From an uncultured Pelagibacteraceae bacterium (GTDB lineage Bacteria > Pseudomonadota > Alphaproteobacteria > Pelagibacterales > Pelagibacteraceae): a stretch of DNA of 64,000 bases. The notes under the pieces are model-generated. The model was not told where the DNA came from. It saw only the letters and a list, made by a program, of their open reading frames with translations, and made no database searches. Made by a program: the position numbers and the translations under genes. The stretch is from the NCBI GenBank assembly GCA_902634325.1, contig CACPJP010000002.1, forward strand, positions 1-64,000, written 5' to 3'. Shown here piece by piece: positions 1 through 14,098 of this stretch; within the stretch, counting starts at the first letter, position 1, and each line of letters starts with the position of its first letter.

Positions 1-804
1 GCTTATAGTTTTCAAACAAATGTCGAAAAATTACTTAAAAATAAAAAATTAATTGCTCTTGATGCTGGTTCGCAGGGAGGTTTTAATTCTGATGCTTTTT
101 TTTCAAAGAAATATAACAAGTATTTTAAATCTATTTTAATTGATCCTTTAGAGAACTCTTTAAAACAAGAAGGGCATTATTACATAAATAAAGGTCTATG
201 GAGTTCCAAGGAAAATAAAAAACTTTACATCTTGGGTAAACGCCCTGGAAGTTCTTCGATGTATGAGCCTGATAAAAAATCTTTAAATATTCATGGATTT
301 AAAGAAAAAGATTTCCATCTTTTTGATATAACTAAAACAGAAGTTGTTGAGTGTGAAACGATCAGTTCTAGCCTAAAATCCCTAAGTATAAATTCCTTAG
401 ATTATTTAAAAATTGATACACAAGGTGCAGAGCTAGAAATCATAAAAGGTTTGGGAGATTATAGGCCTTTATTAATTAAATCCGAGGTCCAGATTTATCC
501 CATGTACAAAAATGTTCCCTCTTGGACTGAACTCCTGAACTACTTGGACAAATTAAATTATATGATCTGCGACTGGAAAGTAATAGGTTCACACGTAACA
601 AGAACCCCGGTAGAAATGGACATGATCTTCATACCTAATTTTTCTAAAAACGAAGGAAAAAAAATAATTATAGATAGGCAAGAAGAATTTGTTAGTCTTA
701 TGTTAATATGTGGTCAGATAGAATTATTAAAAAAAATATCTGAAGTTGTTGGTTTAAAATACTCTGAACAATATATGAGAATTGAAGATAAGTACTTTTA
801 TTAA
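1..804 (+). CDS. FkbM-family methyltransferase, 5' end truncated by the window
   Basis: Frame 1 is open from base 1 (AYSFQTNVEKLLKNKKLIALDAGSQGGFN...) and continues into the listed ORF; 'LDYLKIDTQGAELEIIKGL' is the typical FkbM motif. The ATG/TTG-based start at 232 is internal. Confidence 0.75.
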   Translation, partial: AYSFQTNVEKLLKNKKLIALDAGSQGGFNSDAFFSKKYNKYFKSILIDPLENSLKQEGHYYINKGLWSSKENKKLYILGKRPGSSSMYEPDKKSLNIHGFKEKDFHLFDITKTEVVECETISSSLKSLSINSLDYLKIDTQGAELEIIKGLGDYRPLLIKSEVQIYPMYKNVPSWTELLNYLDKLNYMICDWKVIGSHVTRTPVEMDMIFIPNFSKNEGKKIIIDRQEEFVSLMLICGQIELLKKISEVVGLKYSEQYMRIEDKYFY

Positions 805-809
805 AATAT

Positions 810-1616
810 ATGGCAATTTTTGACTGTTTTCAGTATTTTAACGAAGAACACATAGCAGATTTAAGATTTAATATTTTAAATGAATTCGTGGACACTTTTG
901 TAATAGTTGAATCCACAGTGAACCACCAAGGTAAACCAAAAAAATTACATTTTGATATTGGTAAATATAAAAAATTTAAAAATAAAATAAATTATATTGT
1001 TGTAGATGATACTCCCGAAAATATAAAAAAGCCTCATGAAGGTGGAGAATCTCTGGTTGAACAACACCAAAGAAATTCGATCATGAAAGGATTGAAGGAT
1101 TGTGGTGATAATGATTTGGTTATTTTGTCTGATGTGGATGAAATACCAGATCTAAATAAACTTAATGAATTTGATAGAAATAATTATGCAGTCTTTTCCC
1201 AAAAAATGTTTATGTATAAACTTAATCTTTTGAACTTGAACGAAGATAACTGGCATGGATCCAAGATTTGTTTAAAAAAAAATTTTAATTCTCCACAGTG
1301 GTTAAGAAATTTGAAATTTAAAAAATATCCTTTTTGGAGAATTGATAAAGTAAGAAATTTACAGATAATTAAGGATGGTGGTTGGCACTTTGCCTATCTT
1401 CAAACTCCTGAAAATATATCAAAAAAAATAAAATCATTCGCACATGGAGAATTTAACAGATCTGATATTGTGAATGAAGAAAGTATAAGATTGAAGATTG
1501 AAAAAGGACAGGATATTTTTGAAAGAGGTTATAACTTAAAAAAAGTAGAAGTTGATTCATCATTTCCGCAGTATATTCTTAAAAATAAAGATGAATTAAA
1601 AAAATGGATTGTCTGA
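810..1616 (+). CDS. Glycosyltransferase family 17-like protein
   Basis: 'FDCFQYFNEEHIADLRFNILNEFVDTFVIVEST...GKPKKL' and 'QRNSI..GL...DLVILSDVDEIPD' are GT17 signatures. Confidence 0.8.
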   Translation: MAIFDCFQYFNEEHIADLRFNILNEFVDTFVIVESTVNHQGKPKKLHFDIGKYKKFKNKINYIVVDDTPENIKKPHEGGESLVEQHQRNSIMKGLKDCGDNDLVILSDVDEIPDLNKLNEFDRNNYAVFSQKMFMYKLNLLNLNEDNWHGSKICLKKNFNSPQWLRNLKFKKYPFWRIDKVRNLQIIKDGGWHFAYLQTPENISKKIKSFAHGEFNRSDIVNEESIRLKIEKGQDIFERGYNLKKVEVDSSFPQYILKNKDELKKWIV

Positions 1617-1620
1617 ATTG

Positions 1621-1697
1621 TGGTGCGCCCGGAAGGAGTTGAACCCTCAACCTTCTGATCCGAAGTCAGACGCTCTATCCAGTTGAGCTACGAGCGC
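1621..1697 (-). tRNA. tRNA-Arg (anticodon TCG)
   Basis: Reverse complement GCGCTCGTAGCTCAACTGGATAGAGCGTCTGACTTCGGATCAGAAGGTTGAGGGTTCAACTCCTTCCGGGCGCACCA folds as a cloverleaf; loop CTTCGGA; CCA encoded. Confidence 0.95.
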
Positions 1698-1721
1698 ATA
1701 TAATATGTTTTAAACTGTAAA

Positions 1722-2702
1722 ATGAATAAAACAACAACATTTTTGGCAGAAAAGGATAAAAATAATTTAAGATTAGATAAATATTTAGCTTCTAAATTAA
1801 AAATACTTACAAGATCTCAAATTAAAAAAATTATCCTATCAAAAAACGTGAGTATAAATAGAAAGGTTATTTACTCGCCTGCCCAAAAAATAAGGCAGGG
1901 AGATCATATAGAAATTTTATTTAAAGAAGAAAAAATTGAGAATATTAGGCCTCAAAAAATGAATTTAAATATTGTGTATGAGGATAAAGAATTGATTGTT
2001 GTTGACAAGCCTAGCGGTATGGTAGTTCACCCTGGAGCAGGAAACAGAGAAGGAACTTTGGTAAATGGTCTTTTGCATTTATGTAAAAAAAACTTATCGA
2101 CTTTAAATGGTTCGTCTCGACCGGGCATAGTTCACAGGATTGATAAAGAGACAAGTGGACTTCTTGTAATTGCAAAAAATAATTTTTCACATGCAAATTT
2201 AGCCAAACAATTTAGTGATCATACTATTAAAAGGAAATATTTAGCTTTAGCCTGGGGTGTAATAAGACCTCTTAATGGAAAAATTACTACACTTTTATCA
2301 AGAAGCAAAAAAAATAGACAACTTATGTCTGTAAGTGAAAGATCTGGAAAAAAAGCTGTTACAAATTATAAAACACTTAAAGTTTTTAGTAATAAAGAAA
2401 TACCAAGAATAAGTTTGGTAGAATGTACTTTAGAAACAGGAAGAACTCATCAGATAAGAGTTCATCTCTCTCATAAGGGTAATGGACTTATTGGGGACAA
2501 AAAATATGGAAAGAAAAAACTAGGATTTAAAAAAATAAATAAGAAATTTGAAAAAATTCTTTCTAATTTTGAAAGACAGGCTTTACATGCAAAAAGTCTT
2601 GGATTCATCCATCCAACAAAAAATAATCAAGTCAATTTTGACTCTAAATTACCTCAAGACTTCAAAAAAATGCTAGATTTTCTTGAAAAATTTGCCAATT
2701 GA
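1722..2702 (+). CDS. rluD: 23S rRNA pseudouridine synthase, RluD family
   Basis: S4-like N-terminus, 'RPGIVHRIDKETSGLLVIAKN' catalytic motif, 'LETGRTHQIRVHLSH'. Confidence 0.9.
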   Translation: MNKTTTFLAEKDKNNLRLDKYLASKLKILTRSQIKKIILSKNVSINRKVIYSPAQKIRQGDHIEILFKEEKIENIRPQKMNLNIVYEDKELIVVDKPSGMVVHPGAGNREGTLVNGLLHLCKKNLSTLNGSSRPGIVHRIDKETSGLLVIAKNNFSHANLAKQFSDHTIKRKYLALAWGVIRPLNGKITTLLSRSKKNRQLMSVSERSGKKAVTNYKTLKVFSNKEIPRISLVECTLETGRTHQIRVHLSHKGNGLIGDKKYGKKKLGFKKINKKFEKILSNFERQALHAKSLGFIHPTKNNQVNFDSKLPQDFKKMLDFLEKFAN

Positions 2703-2736
2703 AAAATTTTAATTTAGAAATATATATACATAATAA

Positions 2737-5730
<2,994 letters not shown>

Positions 5731-5731
5731 T

Positions 5732-7066
5732 TTACTTTATCGATTTCTTTATTATTTTTATACATTTTAAAATTAAACTTTTATCATATGACTCGGCCAT
5801 AATCCTAATTTTTGGTTCGGTTCCAGATTTTCTAACTAAAATTCTTCCCTTTTGACCCATAAGCTTATTGGCTTTTTTGATTGCATTTTTGCATTTGACT
5901 TTATCAATTATATTTTTTTCTCTAACAACAACATTCTCTAAAACTTGAGGCAGAGGTTTAAAAACACTTAATAACTTACTGGCCTTTTTGCCCTTCCTTA
6001 AAGAAAATAAAACTTCCAATGCTACAAGCAAACCGTCGCCTGTTGTTGCAAATTTTCCTAAAATTATATGCCCGGATTGTTCACCACCTAGGTTAAAATT
6101 GAATTTTTTCATTTTTTCTTTAACATATCTGTCGCCTACCTTGGATCTAAAAAACTTTATTTTTTCATTTTTTAAAAATTTTTCTAAACCATAGTTGGAC
6201 ATTAAAGTCCCGATTACTCCACCTTTCAAAATTCTTTTTGATTTCCACCTACGGGCAAGCATAGCGATGATTTGATCTCCATCTACAATTTTACCTTTTT
6301 CATCGCACATTATTATTCTGTCTGCGTCTCCATCAAAAGAGATGCCCACGTTTGCTTTAAATTTTTTAACAGCTGACTTGATCTTGGATGGATAGGTTGA
6401 TCCACACTTTTCATTAATATTCAAACCATTAGGTGTTACTCCGATTGAGATAACTTTTGCTCCGAGCTCTTTTAGTAGCTTTGGAGCAGCTTTATAGCAA
6501 GCTCCATTGGCACAATCTAAAACTATTTTCGTACCTCTTAAATGGAAATTATTTGGAAAATTATTTTTTAATATTTTAATGTATCTGTCATTTCCATCTT
6601 CTAATCGCTTAACTCTGCCTAATAACTTTGGATTTGTTAGTTGTTTTGTGTTTTTAGTGTCTATTAATTTTTCAATTTTTTTTTCTATTTTGTCAGATAA
6701 CTTCATACCATCTGGTCCAAATAATTTTAGACCATTGTCGTAATAAGGATTGTGCGATGCCGTAATCATAATACCCATATTGGCCTTCATTACTTTTGTT
6801 AACATGGCGAGCCCATTAGTTGGTAAAGGACCTAGAGTAAAAACATGCATTCCACCTGAAACCAACCCTGATACCAAAGCGGGCTCTAAAGTGTAACCTG
6901 ACAATCTTGTATCTTTCGCTATGATTGCAATCTGTTTAGATTTTTTTTGATTTTTAAAATAGGTTCCAGATGCTAAACCAAACTTAAAAAATTTTTCTCC
7001 AGTAATATTACCTTGATTAACAGTTCCTCTGATTCCGTCTGTGCCAAAATATTTGTTCTTCATCAA
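5732..7066 (-). CDS. glmM: Phosphoglucosamine mutase
   Basis: 'KYFGTDGIRGTVN', 'GIMITASHNPYYDNGLKLF', 'GDADR', 'RKSGTEPKIRIMAE'. Confidence 0.95.
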   Translation of the reverse strand: MMKNKYFGTDGIRGTVNQGNITGEKFFKFGLASGTYFKNQKKSKQIAIIAKDTRLSGYTLEPALVSGLVSGGMHVFTLGPLPTNGLAMLTKVMKANMGIMITASHNPYYDNGLKLFGPDGMKLSDKIEKKIEKLIDTKNTKQLTNPKLLGRVKRLEDGNDRYIKILKNNFPNNFHLRGTKIVLDCANGACYKAAPKLLKELGAKVISIGVTPNGLNINEKCGSTYPSKIKSAVKKFKANVGISFDGDADRIIMCDEKGKIVDGDQIIAMLARRWKSKRILKGGVIGTLMSNYGLEKFLKNEKIKFFRSKVGDRYVKEKMKKFNFNLGGEQSGHIILGKFATTGDGLLVALEVLFSLRKGKKASKLLSVFKPLPQVLENVVVREKNIIDKVKCKNAIKKANKLMGQKGRILVRKSGTEPKIRIMAESYDKSLILKCIKIIKKSIK

Positions 7067-8124
7067 TTTAATAATATTTTTTCAAATACCAAGATTCCTT
7101 GTTTTACTTCATTAACATTATGTACTCTAAAAATTTGCACACCTTGTGAAAGTAAAAAAAGAACTGAAGCTAACGTTCCCCCTGTTCTGTCTTTGCTATC
7201 ATATTTTCCAGATATTTGATTGATAAATCTCTTTCTTGAAGTTCCAATCAAAATAGGAAAGCCAAGACTATGAAACAAAGATATTTTTGAAATTAAAGTC
7301 AAATTATGTTTCAAAGTTTTACCAAAACCGATACCCGGATCTAAGACAATTTTCCCATTTTTAAATTTTTTATTTATATTTGTTTCAAAGAAATCATAAA
7401 TATCCAAGAGAACATTTTTATATTTAGGATCTTTTTGCATAGTATTGGGCGTCCCCTGCATGTGATGTAAAACCTTTGCGATGTCGTATCTTTTCAATTT
7501 TGACAAGGAACTCTGATCATAATTGAATCCCGATACGTCATTTATTAAATCCACTCCACATTTAATACCTTTGATCATTAAATCAGATTTTCTTGTATCT
7601 ATTGATAAACAAGTTTTTTTATATTTTTTTTTAAAATTTTTTAGAACATGCTCAATTCTCTTCCATTCCATTCTTGGATCTACTGTTTTAGAACCTGGTC
7701 TAGTCGACTCCCCTCCTACATCAATAATATCGGCACCAAATTGGATCATGTTTGATATATGTTTGAATGACTTGCTTCTCTTATTAAATTTACCTCCGTC
7801 AGAAAAACTGTCTGGGGTTAAATTTAAAACCCCCATTATTGAGGGTTTGGAAAAGTTAATATGTTTTAGAAAATTCTTTCTTTTTGAGATTATTTTTTTT
7901 AGATCTTGTTTAACAACTTTTTTTATATTTTTTTTGAGTTTTGTTATATCTTTGCAGTGAATTAAATTACTTTTTACTCTGCCTTTTTCTCTAATAAAAA
8001 TTTCAATTTTATCAAAGGCTATATCTTTTTTACCATTTAATGGAAAAGCTTTGCTTGATTTAATGAGACTTTTTGCGGCTCTTCCATGATAAAAATTACA
8101 CGCCCTAGTGTAATATTTTCTCAT
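7063..8124 (-). CDS. folP: Dihydropteroate synthase
   Basis: 'SIMGVLNLTPDSFSDGGKF', 'GADIIDVGGESTRPGS', 'GTSRKRFI'. Confidence 0.93.
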   Translation of the reverse strand: MRKYYTRACNFYHGRAAKSLIKSSKAFPLNGKKDIAFDKIEIFIREKGRVKSNLIHCKDITKLKKNIKKVVKQDLKKIISKRKNFLKHINFSKPSIMGVLNLTPDSFSDGGKFNKRSKSFKHISNMIQFGADIIDVGGESTRPGSKTVDPRMEWKRIEHVLKNFKKKYKKTCLSIDTRKSDLMIKGIKCGVDLINDVSGFNYDQSSLSKLKRYDIAKVLHHMQGTPNTMQKDPKYKNVLLDIYDFFETNINKKFKNGKIVLDPGIGFGKTLKHNLTLISKISLFHSLGFPILIGTSRKRFINQISGKYDSKDRTGGTLASVLFLLSQGVQIFRVHNVNEVKQGILVFEKILLN

Positions 8125-8134
8125 GACTTATTTA

Positions 8135-10030
8135 TTATAATGCTGGTTTTGGTTTTAAACCAATAGAATCTATAGCTGATGATGCTTTATTTTCAGATTC
8201 TTCTTCGTTCTTAGATAGTTTTCCCGGTTGTATGTTTTTCAAAATCAAGTCTCTAATTTCATCGCCTGTCAAAGTTTCGTAGACAAGTAATGCCTTTGCG
8301 ATTTTATGAAGATCATCTATTTTTTCCGTTAAAACTTTCTTTGCTCTATCGTAACTACTGTCTATAATTTTTTTAACCTCTGTGTCTACTTTTTTAGCAG
8401 TTTCTTCTGACATGTGTTGTTGTCTTGCAATTTGTCTTCCGAGAAATACTTCGTCTTCGTTTTCCCCGTAAGCTACAGTTCCTAAATCTTTGCTCATCCC
8501 GTATCTAGTAACCATATTTTTTGCCATTTTAGTAGCCATATCAATATCAGATGATGCTCCTGAAGTTATCTTTTCATATCCAAAAATTAATTCTTCTGCA
8601 ATTCTGCCTCCCATGGCTACAGCAATATCTGAATACATTTTTTCCCTTGTAACTGATAATTGGTCTCTTTCAGGCAGTCTCATCACCATACCTAAAGCTC
8701 TGCCTCTTGGTATAATGGTAGCTTTGTGAATCGGATCAGATGCTTTCTCATTAAGAGCAACTATTGCATGTCCTCCTTCGTGATAAGCAGTTAATTTTTT
8801 CTCTTCTTCGGTCATTACCATTGATCTTCTTTCAGCGCCCATCATTACCTTGTCTTTTGCTTCTTCTACATCTGACATTGTAACAACTCTTTTGTTTTTT
8901 CTAGCTGCCAACAAAGCTGATTCGTTAACTAAATTTGCTAAATCAGCGCCGGAAAAACCAGGTGTTCCTCTCGCAATAGTTCTAAGTTTAACATCTGGAC
9001 CTACACTAATTTTTTTAATATGAACTTTAAGAATTGCTTCCCTTCCAAGTATATCAGGATTAGGTACTACAACTTGTCTATCAAATCTGCCAGGCCTTAA
9101 AAGTGCAGGATCTAAAACATCTGGTCTATTAGTTGCGGCAATTAAAATAATTCCTTCATTAGTATCAAATCCGTCCATCTCGACAAGTAATTGATTTAAA
9201 GTTTGTTCTCTTTCATCGTTTCCGCCGCCAAGCCCTGCGCCTCTACTTCTTCCTACTGCATCTATCTCATCAATAAAAATTATGCATGGAGCATGTTTTT
9301 TTCCTTGTTCAAACATGTCTCTAACTCTTGACGCTCCAACACCAACAAACATTTCAACAAAATCTGATCCAGATATGGTGAAGAAAGGAACGTTGGCTTC
9401 TCCAGCTATAGCTTTTGCTAAAAGTGTCTTTCCTGTTCCGGGAGGACCAATTAATAAAGCTCCTTTTGGTATTTTTCCGCCAAGTCTTCTAAATTTTTTT
9501 GGATCTTTTAAAAATTCAACTATCTCTTCAACTTCTTCTTTGGCTTCATCAATTCCAGCAACATCGTTGAAAGTAACTTTTCCTTGTGCCTCTGTAAGAA
9601 GTTTTGCTTTAGATCTTCCAAAACCCATTGCGCCTCCTTTTCCCCCTTGCATCTGGCGCATAAAAAATATCCATACACCAATAAGAAGTAACATAGGAAA
9701 CCAAGATAATAATACACCAAGCAATGATGGCATTTTCTCATCTACAGGCGAAGCTATGATGCTGACATTTTTATCTGATAATTTTTCAACTAAACCAGGA
9801 TAGTTAGGCGAATAAGTATTAAACCTTGATCCATCTGATAAAATTCCAGAAATATTATTTCCTTGTATGCTGACCTCAACGACTCTTCCACTGTCAACTT
9901 CTTCCAAGAACTTAGAAAAAGCAATTTTGTCACTTTGTGCAGCATTTTGTTTTGGATTCTGGAAAAGGTTAAACAGCCCTATAGACAAAAGGACTATTAA
10001 ACCCCACATAAGAAAATTTCTAAAGTTCAT
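8135..10030 (-). CDS. ftsH: ATP-dependent zinc metalloprotease FtsH
   Basis: AAA+ Walker A '[23 protein letters not shown]', zinc site '[10 protein letters not shown]'. Confidence 0.98.
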   Translation of the reverse strand: MNFRNFLMWGLIVLLSIGLFNLFQNPKQNAAQSDKIAFSKFLEEVDSGRVVEVSIQGNNISGILSDGSRFNTYSPNYPGLVEKLSDKNVSIIASPVDEKMPSLLGVLLSWFPMLLLIGVWIFFMRQMQGGKGGAMGFGRSKAKLLTEAQGKVTFNDVAGIDEAKEEVEEIVEFLKDPKKFRRLGGKIPKGALLIGPPGTGKTLLAKAIAGEANVPFFTISGSDFVEMFVGVGASRVRDMFEQGKKHAPCIIFIDEIDAVGRSRGAGLGGGNDEREQTLNQLLVEMDGFDTNEGIILIAATNRPDVLDPALLRPGRFDRQVVVPNPDILGREAILKVHIKKISVGPDVKLRTIARGTPGFSGADLANLVNESALLAARKNKRVVTMSDVEEAKDKVMMGAERRSMVMTEEEKKLTAYHEGGHAIVALNEKASDPIHKATIIPRGRALGMVMRLPERDQLSVTREKMYSDIAVAMGGRIAEELIFGYEKITSGASSDIDMATKMAKNMVTRYGMSKDLGTVAYGENEDEVFLGRQIARQQHMSEETAKKVDTEVKKIIDSSYDRAKKVLTEKIDDLHKIAKALLVYETLTGDEIRDLILKNIQPGKLSKNEEESENKASSAIDSIGLKPKPAL

Positions 10031-10144
10031 AATAAATAAATAGGTATTTTTATAATTTTAACAAGTCTTATCAAATAATAATTATTTTCTAAATGTAACA
10101 AATTTACCATATTTTAGCAAAATTAGACATAATTTAATAAGTTA

Positions 10145-11167
10145 TTAGAACTCTTTGCTCACATGAAGCAAATTATTCTTTTTTTCAAAAATACAGCCTC
10201 CTAAAGTACATTTTTTTAGATGACTTCTTTCAAAACCATTAATCAAATTAATTACTTTTTTAGATCTTGGAGGATAATATGAAGCAGTTCTATTTTTTAC
10301 AATTTTATTGATTATTTTAAATTTTACTTCATCGGGTTCTTTATTGAACATTTTAAGATCCAAAATGGCGTCTTTCTTTCTAAATTTTACAAATTTTTTC
10401 AAAGATTGGTTCACATAAAAATTAATAGCATCTTTGGTTGATGAAATGTTATTGATGGATCGAGTAATTTGATCAAAATTTAGTCCTTTGGATTCTAATA
10501 TTTTAATTAGATCTCTAATGTTTGTTCTAAGAAACTTTTTATCGTTATTACTAGGATCTTTTATAGTCGTGTTAAATATCTTTCTTGAAATATATTTTAA
10601 GTATTCTTTTTTGTATCCTAGAAAAGGCCTGATCAAAACGATTCCGTGTTGCAATTTAGTTACCTCGCTCATAGACGAAAGTCCTTCTACGCCACTTCCT
10701 CTGGATAATCTGATTAAAAATGTTTCAATTTGGTCATCTTTGTGATGCGCGGTTACCAAATTTTTGATTCTATTTTTCTTACAAAAACCAGATAAAAGCT
10801 CATATCTTACATCTCTTGCGTTTTTTTGAAAATTTCTATTAATTTTTTTTTTATTTTTTAAAATTTTAAGATTTATATCATTTTTTTTTAAAATTTCTTT
10901 TACTTGTAGAGATTCTTTATTAGAATCTTTTCTTATTCCATGATCAACTAAAAGAAAATATATTTTATATTTCATTTCGGCCAATAAATTTCTTGACAAA
11001 TAAGCAAGCGCCATACTGTCAGGTCCGCCTGAAACCGCTATTCCGAAAGAATTGTTTCTTTTATGTTTTAAGAGAATTGTTTTAAATTTAGAGTATATTT
11101 CTGCAATTTTTTTATCTTTAATAAAAATATCACGATTCTTTAATACATTTAAATTTTTTGTTTTCAT
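10145..11167 (-). CDS. tilS: tRNA(Ile)-lysidine synthase
   Basis: PP-loop 'GIAVSGGPDSMALAYL', 'AHHKDDQIETFLIRLSRGSGVEGLSSM'. Confidence 0.93.
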   Translation of the reverse strand: MKTKNLNVLKNRDIFIKDKKIAEIYSKFKTILLKHKRNNSFGIAVSGGPDSMALAYLSRNLLAEMKYKIYFLLVDHGIRKDSNKESLQVKEILKKNDINLKILKNKKKINRNFQKNARDVRYELLSGFCKKNRIKNLVTAHHKDDQIETFLIRLSRGSGVEGLSSMSEVTKLQHGIVLIRPFLGYKKEYLKYISRKIFNTTIKDPSNNDKKFLRTNIRDLIKILESKGLNFDQITRSINNISSTKDAINFYVNQSLKKFVKFRKKDAILDLKMFNKEPDEVKFKIINKIVKNRTASYYPPRSKKVINLINGFERSHLKKCTLGGCIFEKKNNLLHVSKEF

Positions 11168-12104
11168 ATTCGGCTTTTTGTAGCACAGACTTGTTCGCTT
11201 TTGGATATTGTTTTTTTACACCTTGTATCATTAAACAACCTTGATCTTTTTCTCCAAGCTGTACTAGAGTGGTACCCAATTTTAACAAATTTATGGGTGC
11301 CTTTTTACTTTTTGGATAATTTTGATATCCGTCCAAATATGCGGCCGCAGCATCTTGGTAGAGTTGTCTAATTCTAAATGTTTCCCCATACCAATATTGG
11401 GCGCTTCCGGCTAACTCATTGTCTTTGTTTTTGTCTATGAATTCTTTCAAAGCAAATTCGGCTGTCTCATAATCACCAACTTTTATAAAGCTTACTGCAA
11501 AATCATATTGTTCTTTGGCAGACTTATTGGGCAACAAAGACTTGCTTGGTGTCCTTTCCGTCACCACTAATCCAGCAGACTCTATTGACTGGGTTTTTTG
11601 AACTTCTTTTGTGTTTTCTAAATCGGTATCAGATACTCTTCCCAAGTCTTGAGGCAAATCAGTGCCGGGAAGTCTTTTTTTCTTTTTTTCTTTCTCTTGT
11701 GATGTGTCAGCCATGGCTACACCTGATTGTTCTAAATCATTAAACCGCATTTGGTTATCAGATTGCATTTTAGTTATTCTGTTTGATAATTTATCTATCT
11801 TAAAATTAATTTCTTCATATCTATTTGTTAGTTCTCTGAATTGTTCTTCTATCTCATTTAATTTAAGTAAATGCCTAGTAAGTATATCTTCGTTTAGACC
11901 ATCAGAAGAAACTGAGGAAGGTTTCATTTCTGAACTTTTGTAAAATGCGTTTTCCAAAGTTTTTAGATCTTTACTAATTGCTTCAATCTTTGTGATTAAC
12001 TCTTTATTTTCTTGAGCTTTAATATTCTTGGAGAAGAATACAGATACAAAAAGTATAACTATAAAAAAAACCTTAACTAGAAAATTAAATTTTTTTAGAA
12101 TCAT
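11130..12104 (-). CDS. cpoB: Tol-Pal associated periplasmic TPR protein (YbgF/CpoB)
   Basis: Signal peptide, coiled coil, C-terminal TPR 'AKEQYDFAVSFIKVGDYETAEFALKEFI'. Start moved from 12158 to the internal Met ('MILKKFNFLVKVFFIVILF') because the longer start overlaps a terminator hairpin. Confidence 0.85.
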   Translation of the reverse strand: MILKKFNFLVKVFFIVILFVSVFFSKNIKAQENKELITKIEAISKDLKTLENAFYKSSEMKPSSVSSDGLNEDILTRHLLKLNEIEEQFRELTNRYEEINFKIDKLSNRITKMQSDNQMRFNDLEQSGVAMADTSQEKEKKKKRLPGTDLPQDLGRVSDTDLENTKEVQKTQSIESAGLVVTERTPSKSLLPNKSAKEQYDFAVSFIKVGDYETAEFALKEFIDKNKDNELAGSAQYWYGETFRIRQLYQDAAAAYLDGYQNYPKSKKAPINLLKLGTTLVQLGEKDQGCLMIQGVKKQYPKANKSVLQKAEYENKKFKCIKES

Positions 12105-12131
12105 TGAGTAGTTTTTATTTGTACAAAATGG

Positions 12132-12174
12132 CAAAAAAAAGACCCTGATATTCTTCAAGAATAACAGGGTCTTT
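12132..12174 (-). terminator. Rho-independent terminator downstream of pal
   Basis: aaagaccctg (12138-12147) / cagggtcttt (12165-12174) 10-bp perfect stem with an inner tattctt/aagaata extension. On the minus strand it is followed by an 8-nt T tract. Confidence 0.85.
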
Positions 12175-12190
12175 CAATCTTCAAAACTTA

Positions 12191-12676
12191 TTAGTTAGTT
12201 TTTACTGTAACAGATCTTCTGTTTTGAGACCATGCCAGAGGTGTTGAAGCTGGATTTACAGGTTTTTCTTTACCATAACTAATTACAGTAATTCTTTTTC
12301 CTGAAACACCGTAAGTCATTAAATAATCTTTAGCGGCATTTGCTCTTCTTTCACCTAAAGCTAAGTTATATTCTCTAGTCCCTCTTTCGTCTGCATGACC
12401 TTCAACTGTAACAGTTACATCTTTGTTTTTTCTTAACCAAGTTGCCTGTTTTCTTAAAGTGTCACGAGATCTAGTAGTTAATTTTGATTTGTTAGTTGCA
12501 AAAAAAACTCTATCAGGAACGCCCTTTGCTAAATACTCAACTGTATCTGTCCCAGTATAAACATCATCTACAGTATCTACGCTAGCTTTTTTAGCAGTAG
12601 AACATGCAGAGATAAGCAATGTACTGAATAGAACTAAAACAAAATTTCTTAGTGCACTATTAAACTTCATTTTCAT
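12191..12676 (-). CDS. pal: Peptidoglycan-associated lipoprotein
   Basis: Lipobox 'LLISACS', OmpA-like 'VTVEGHADERGTREYNLALGERRANAAKDYL'. Confidence 0.96.
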   Translation of the reverse strand: MKMKFNSALRNFVLVLFSTLLISACSTAKKASVDTVDDVYTGTDTVEYLAKGVPDRVFFATNKSKLTTRSRDTLRKQATWLRKNKDVTVTVEGHADERGTREYNLALGERRANAAKDYLMTYGVSGKRITVISYGKEKPVNPASTPLAWSQNRRSVTVKTN

Positions 12677-12755
12677 CTCCTAAATATATTTAAGGTTTTT
12701 GTAATATTTCAAATTTAGAGGAATCTTGCAAGTAGAAATTGTACTTAAAAATCGC

Positions 12756-14093
12756 TTATTTTGAAAGCAACGAGGACCAGGATGGGTCAGAAGCATCAGT
12801 TGGCGTTTTTATCATTCTCTCATTGTATCCCGTTATATCTATAGACCAAAGCTTGGCAGAAAACCCTTTGCCTTGGCTATCTGATTTGGTTTCCCTATAA
12901 AATATTAAAACTCTTCCGTTAGGCGACCATGAAGGAGCTTCTTGATAATAATTTTCTGTAAGCAACCTTTCCCCCGTTCCATCAGATCTCATAACCCCAA
13001 TATAAAATCTTCCTTTACGAACTTTTGTAAATGCAATCAAATCTCCTCTTGGCGACCAAACAGGTGTACCGTAAAGGCCTTTTCCAAAAGTAATTCTTTT
13101 AACTCCAGTCCCATCACTTCTCATAACATAAATTTGCTGTAGTCCACTTCTATCTGAATTAAAACATATATATTTGCCGTCTGGCGAGTAGGAAGGTGAT
13201 GTGTCAATTGCAGAATGTTCTGTTATTTTTTCTACCACTCTTGTTTCTAAATCCATTGAATAAATATCGGAATTACCGTCTTTTGCGAAACTCATGATAA
13301 CTTTTTTTCCATCTGGAGAAAATCTTGGGGCAAAAGTCATTCCAGGAAAGTTTCCTACGACCTCTTGTATTCCGGTCTCAATATCTAACAGATAAACTCT
13401 TGGCATATTTTTAAAATAGGACATGTAGGTGACTAGTTGATTAGTTGGATTAAATCTTGGTGTTAAAACCAACTCATTACCTAAAGTTAAATATTTTGTC
13501 CCATAACCATCCTGATCCATTATAGCTAACTTTTTTATACGTTGATCTTTTGGTCCAGATTCAGAAACGTATATTATTCTTGTATCAAAATAACCCGTTT
13601 CTCCAGTCAGTCTTTCATAAATCTTGTCCGATATAATATGAGCAACTCTTCTCCAATTGCTAGGCGTAGTCGTAAAAGAAAGAGCCGTCATTTCCTTATC
13701 GGCTGTTAAATCCCAAAGCCTAAATTCTACTTTTAATTTTTTATCTTTTACAAAGATTTTTCCAGTAACTAGCGCTTGAGCTTTGATGAGTCTCCAATCT
13801 TCAAATCTTGGTTTTAGGTGAGCTATATCTGGTTTTTGAACAAACGAGTCTTTTTTTAATGGATTAAATAATCCTGTAGACTTAAAATTTTTCTCAATTA
13901 TTTTTGAAATTTCTTCACCCAGCTTTCTCTCTTTTAATGATTTAAGATCTTCTGACTTAGTGTCAATATGGAGAGGGGAAACTGCGATAGGTAGCGGGTC
14001 AAGGTTACCTCTTGTAATATCGACCTTAATTAGACTGTTTGCATTTCCAGAAACAAGTATAAAAAATAAAAAAACTAAGATTAATTTTTTCAT
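12756..14093 (-). CDS. tolB: Tol-Pal system beta-propeller protein TolB
   Basis: WD40-like repeats '[25 protein letters not shown]', '[19 protein letters not shown]'. Confidence 0.95.
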   Translation of the reverse strand: MKKLILVFLFFILVSGNANSLIKVDITRGNLDPLPIAVSPLHIDTKSEDLKSLKERKLGEEISKIIEKNFKSTGLFNPLKKDSFVQKPDIAHLKPRFEDWRLIKAQALVTGKIFVKDKKLKVEFRLWDLTADKEMTALSFTTTPSNWRRVAHIISDKIYERLTGETGYFDTRIIYVSESGPKDQRIKKLAIMDQDGYGTKYLTLGNELVLTPRFNPTNQLVTYMSYFKNMPRVYLLDIETGIQEVVGNFPGMTFAPRFSPDGKKVIMSFAKDGNSDIYSMDLETRVVEKITEHSAIDTSPSYSPDGKYICFNSDRSGLQQIYVMRSDGTGVKRITFGKGLYGTPVWSPRGDLIAFTKVRKGRFYIGVMRSDGTGERLLTENYYQEAPSWSPNGRVLIFYRETKSDSQGKGFSAKLWSIDITGYNERMIKTPTDASDPSWSSLLSK

Positions 14094-14098
14094 AATAT

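Noticed and set aside
7523-7960. 145-aa plus-strand ORF opposite folP
   Set aside because: Antisense shadow ORF over a conserved gene.
9282-9803. 173-aa plus-strand ORF opposite ftsH
   Set aside because: It is entirely antisense to well-conserved FtsH coding sequence and has no recognisable family.
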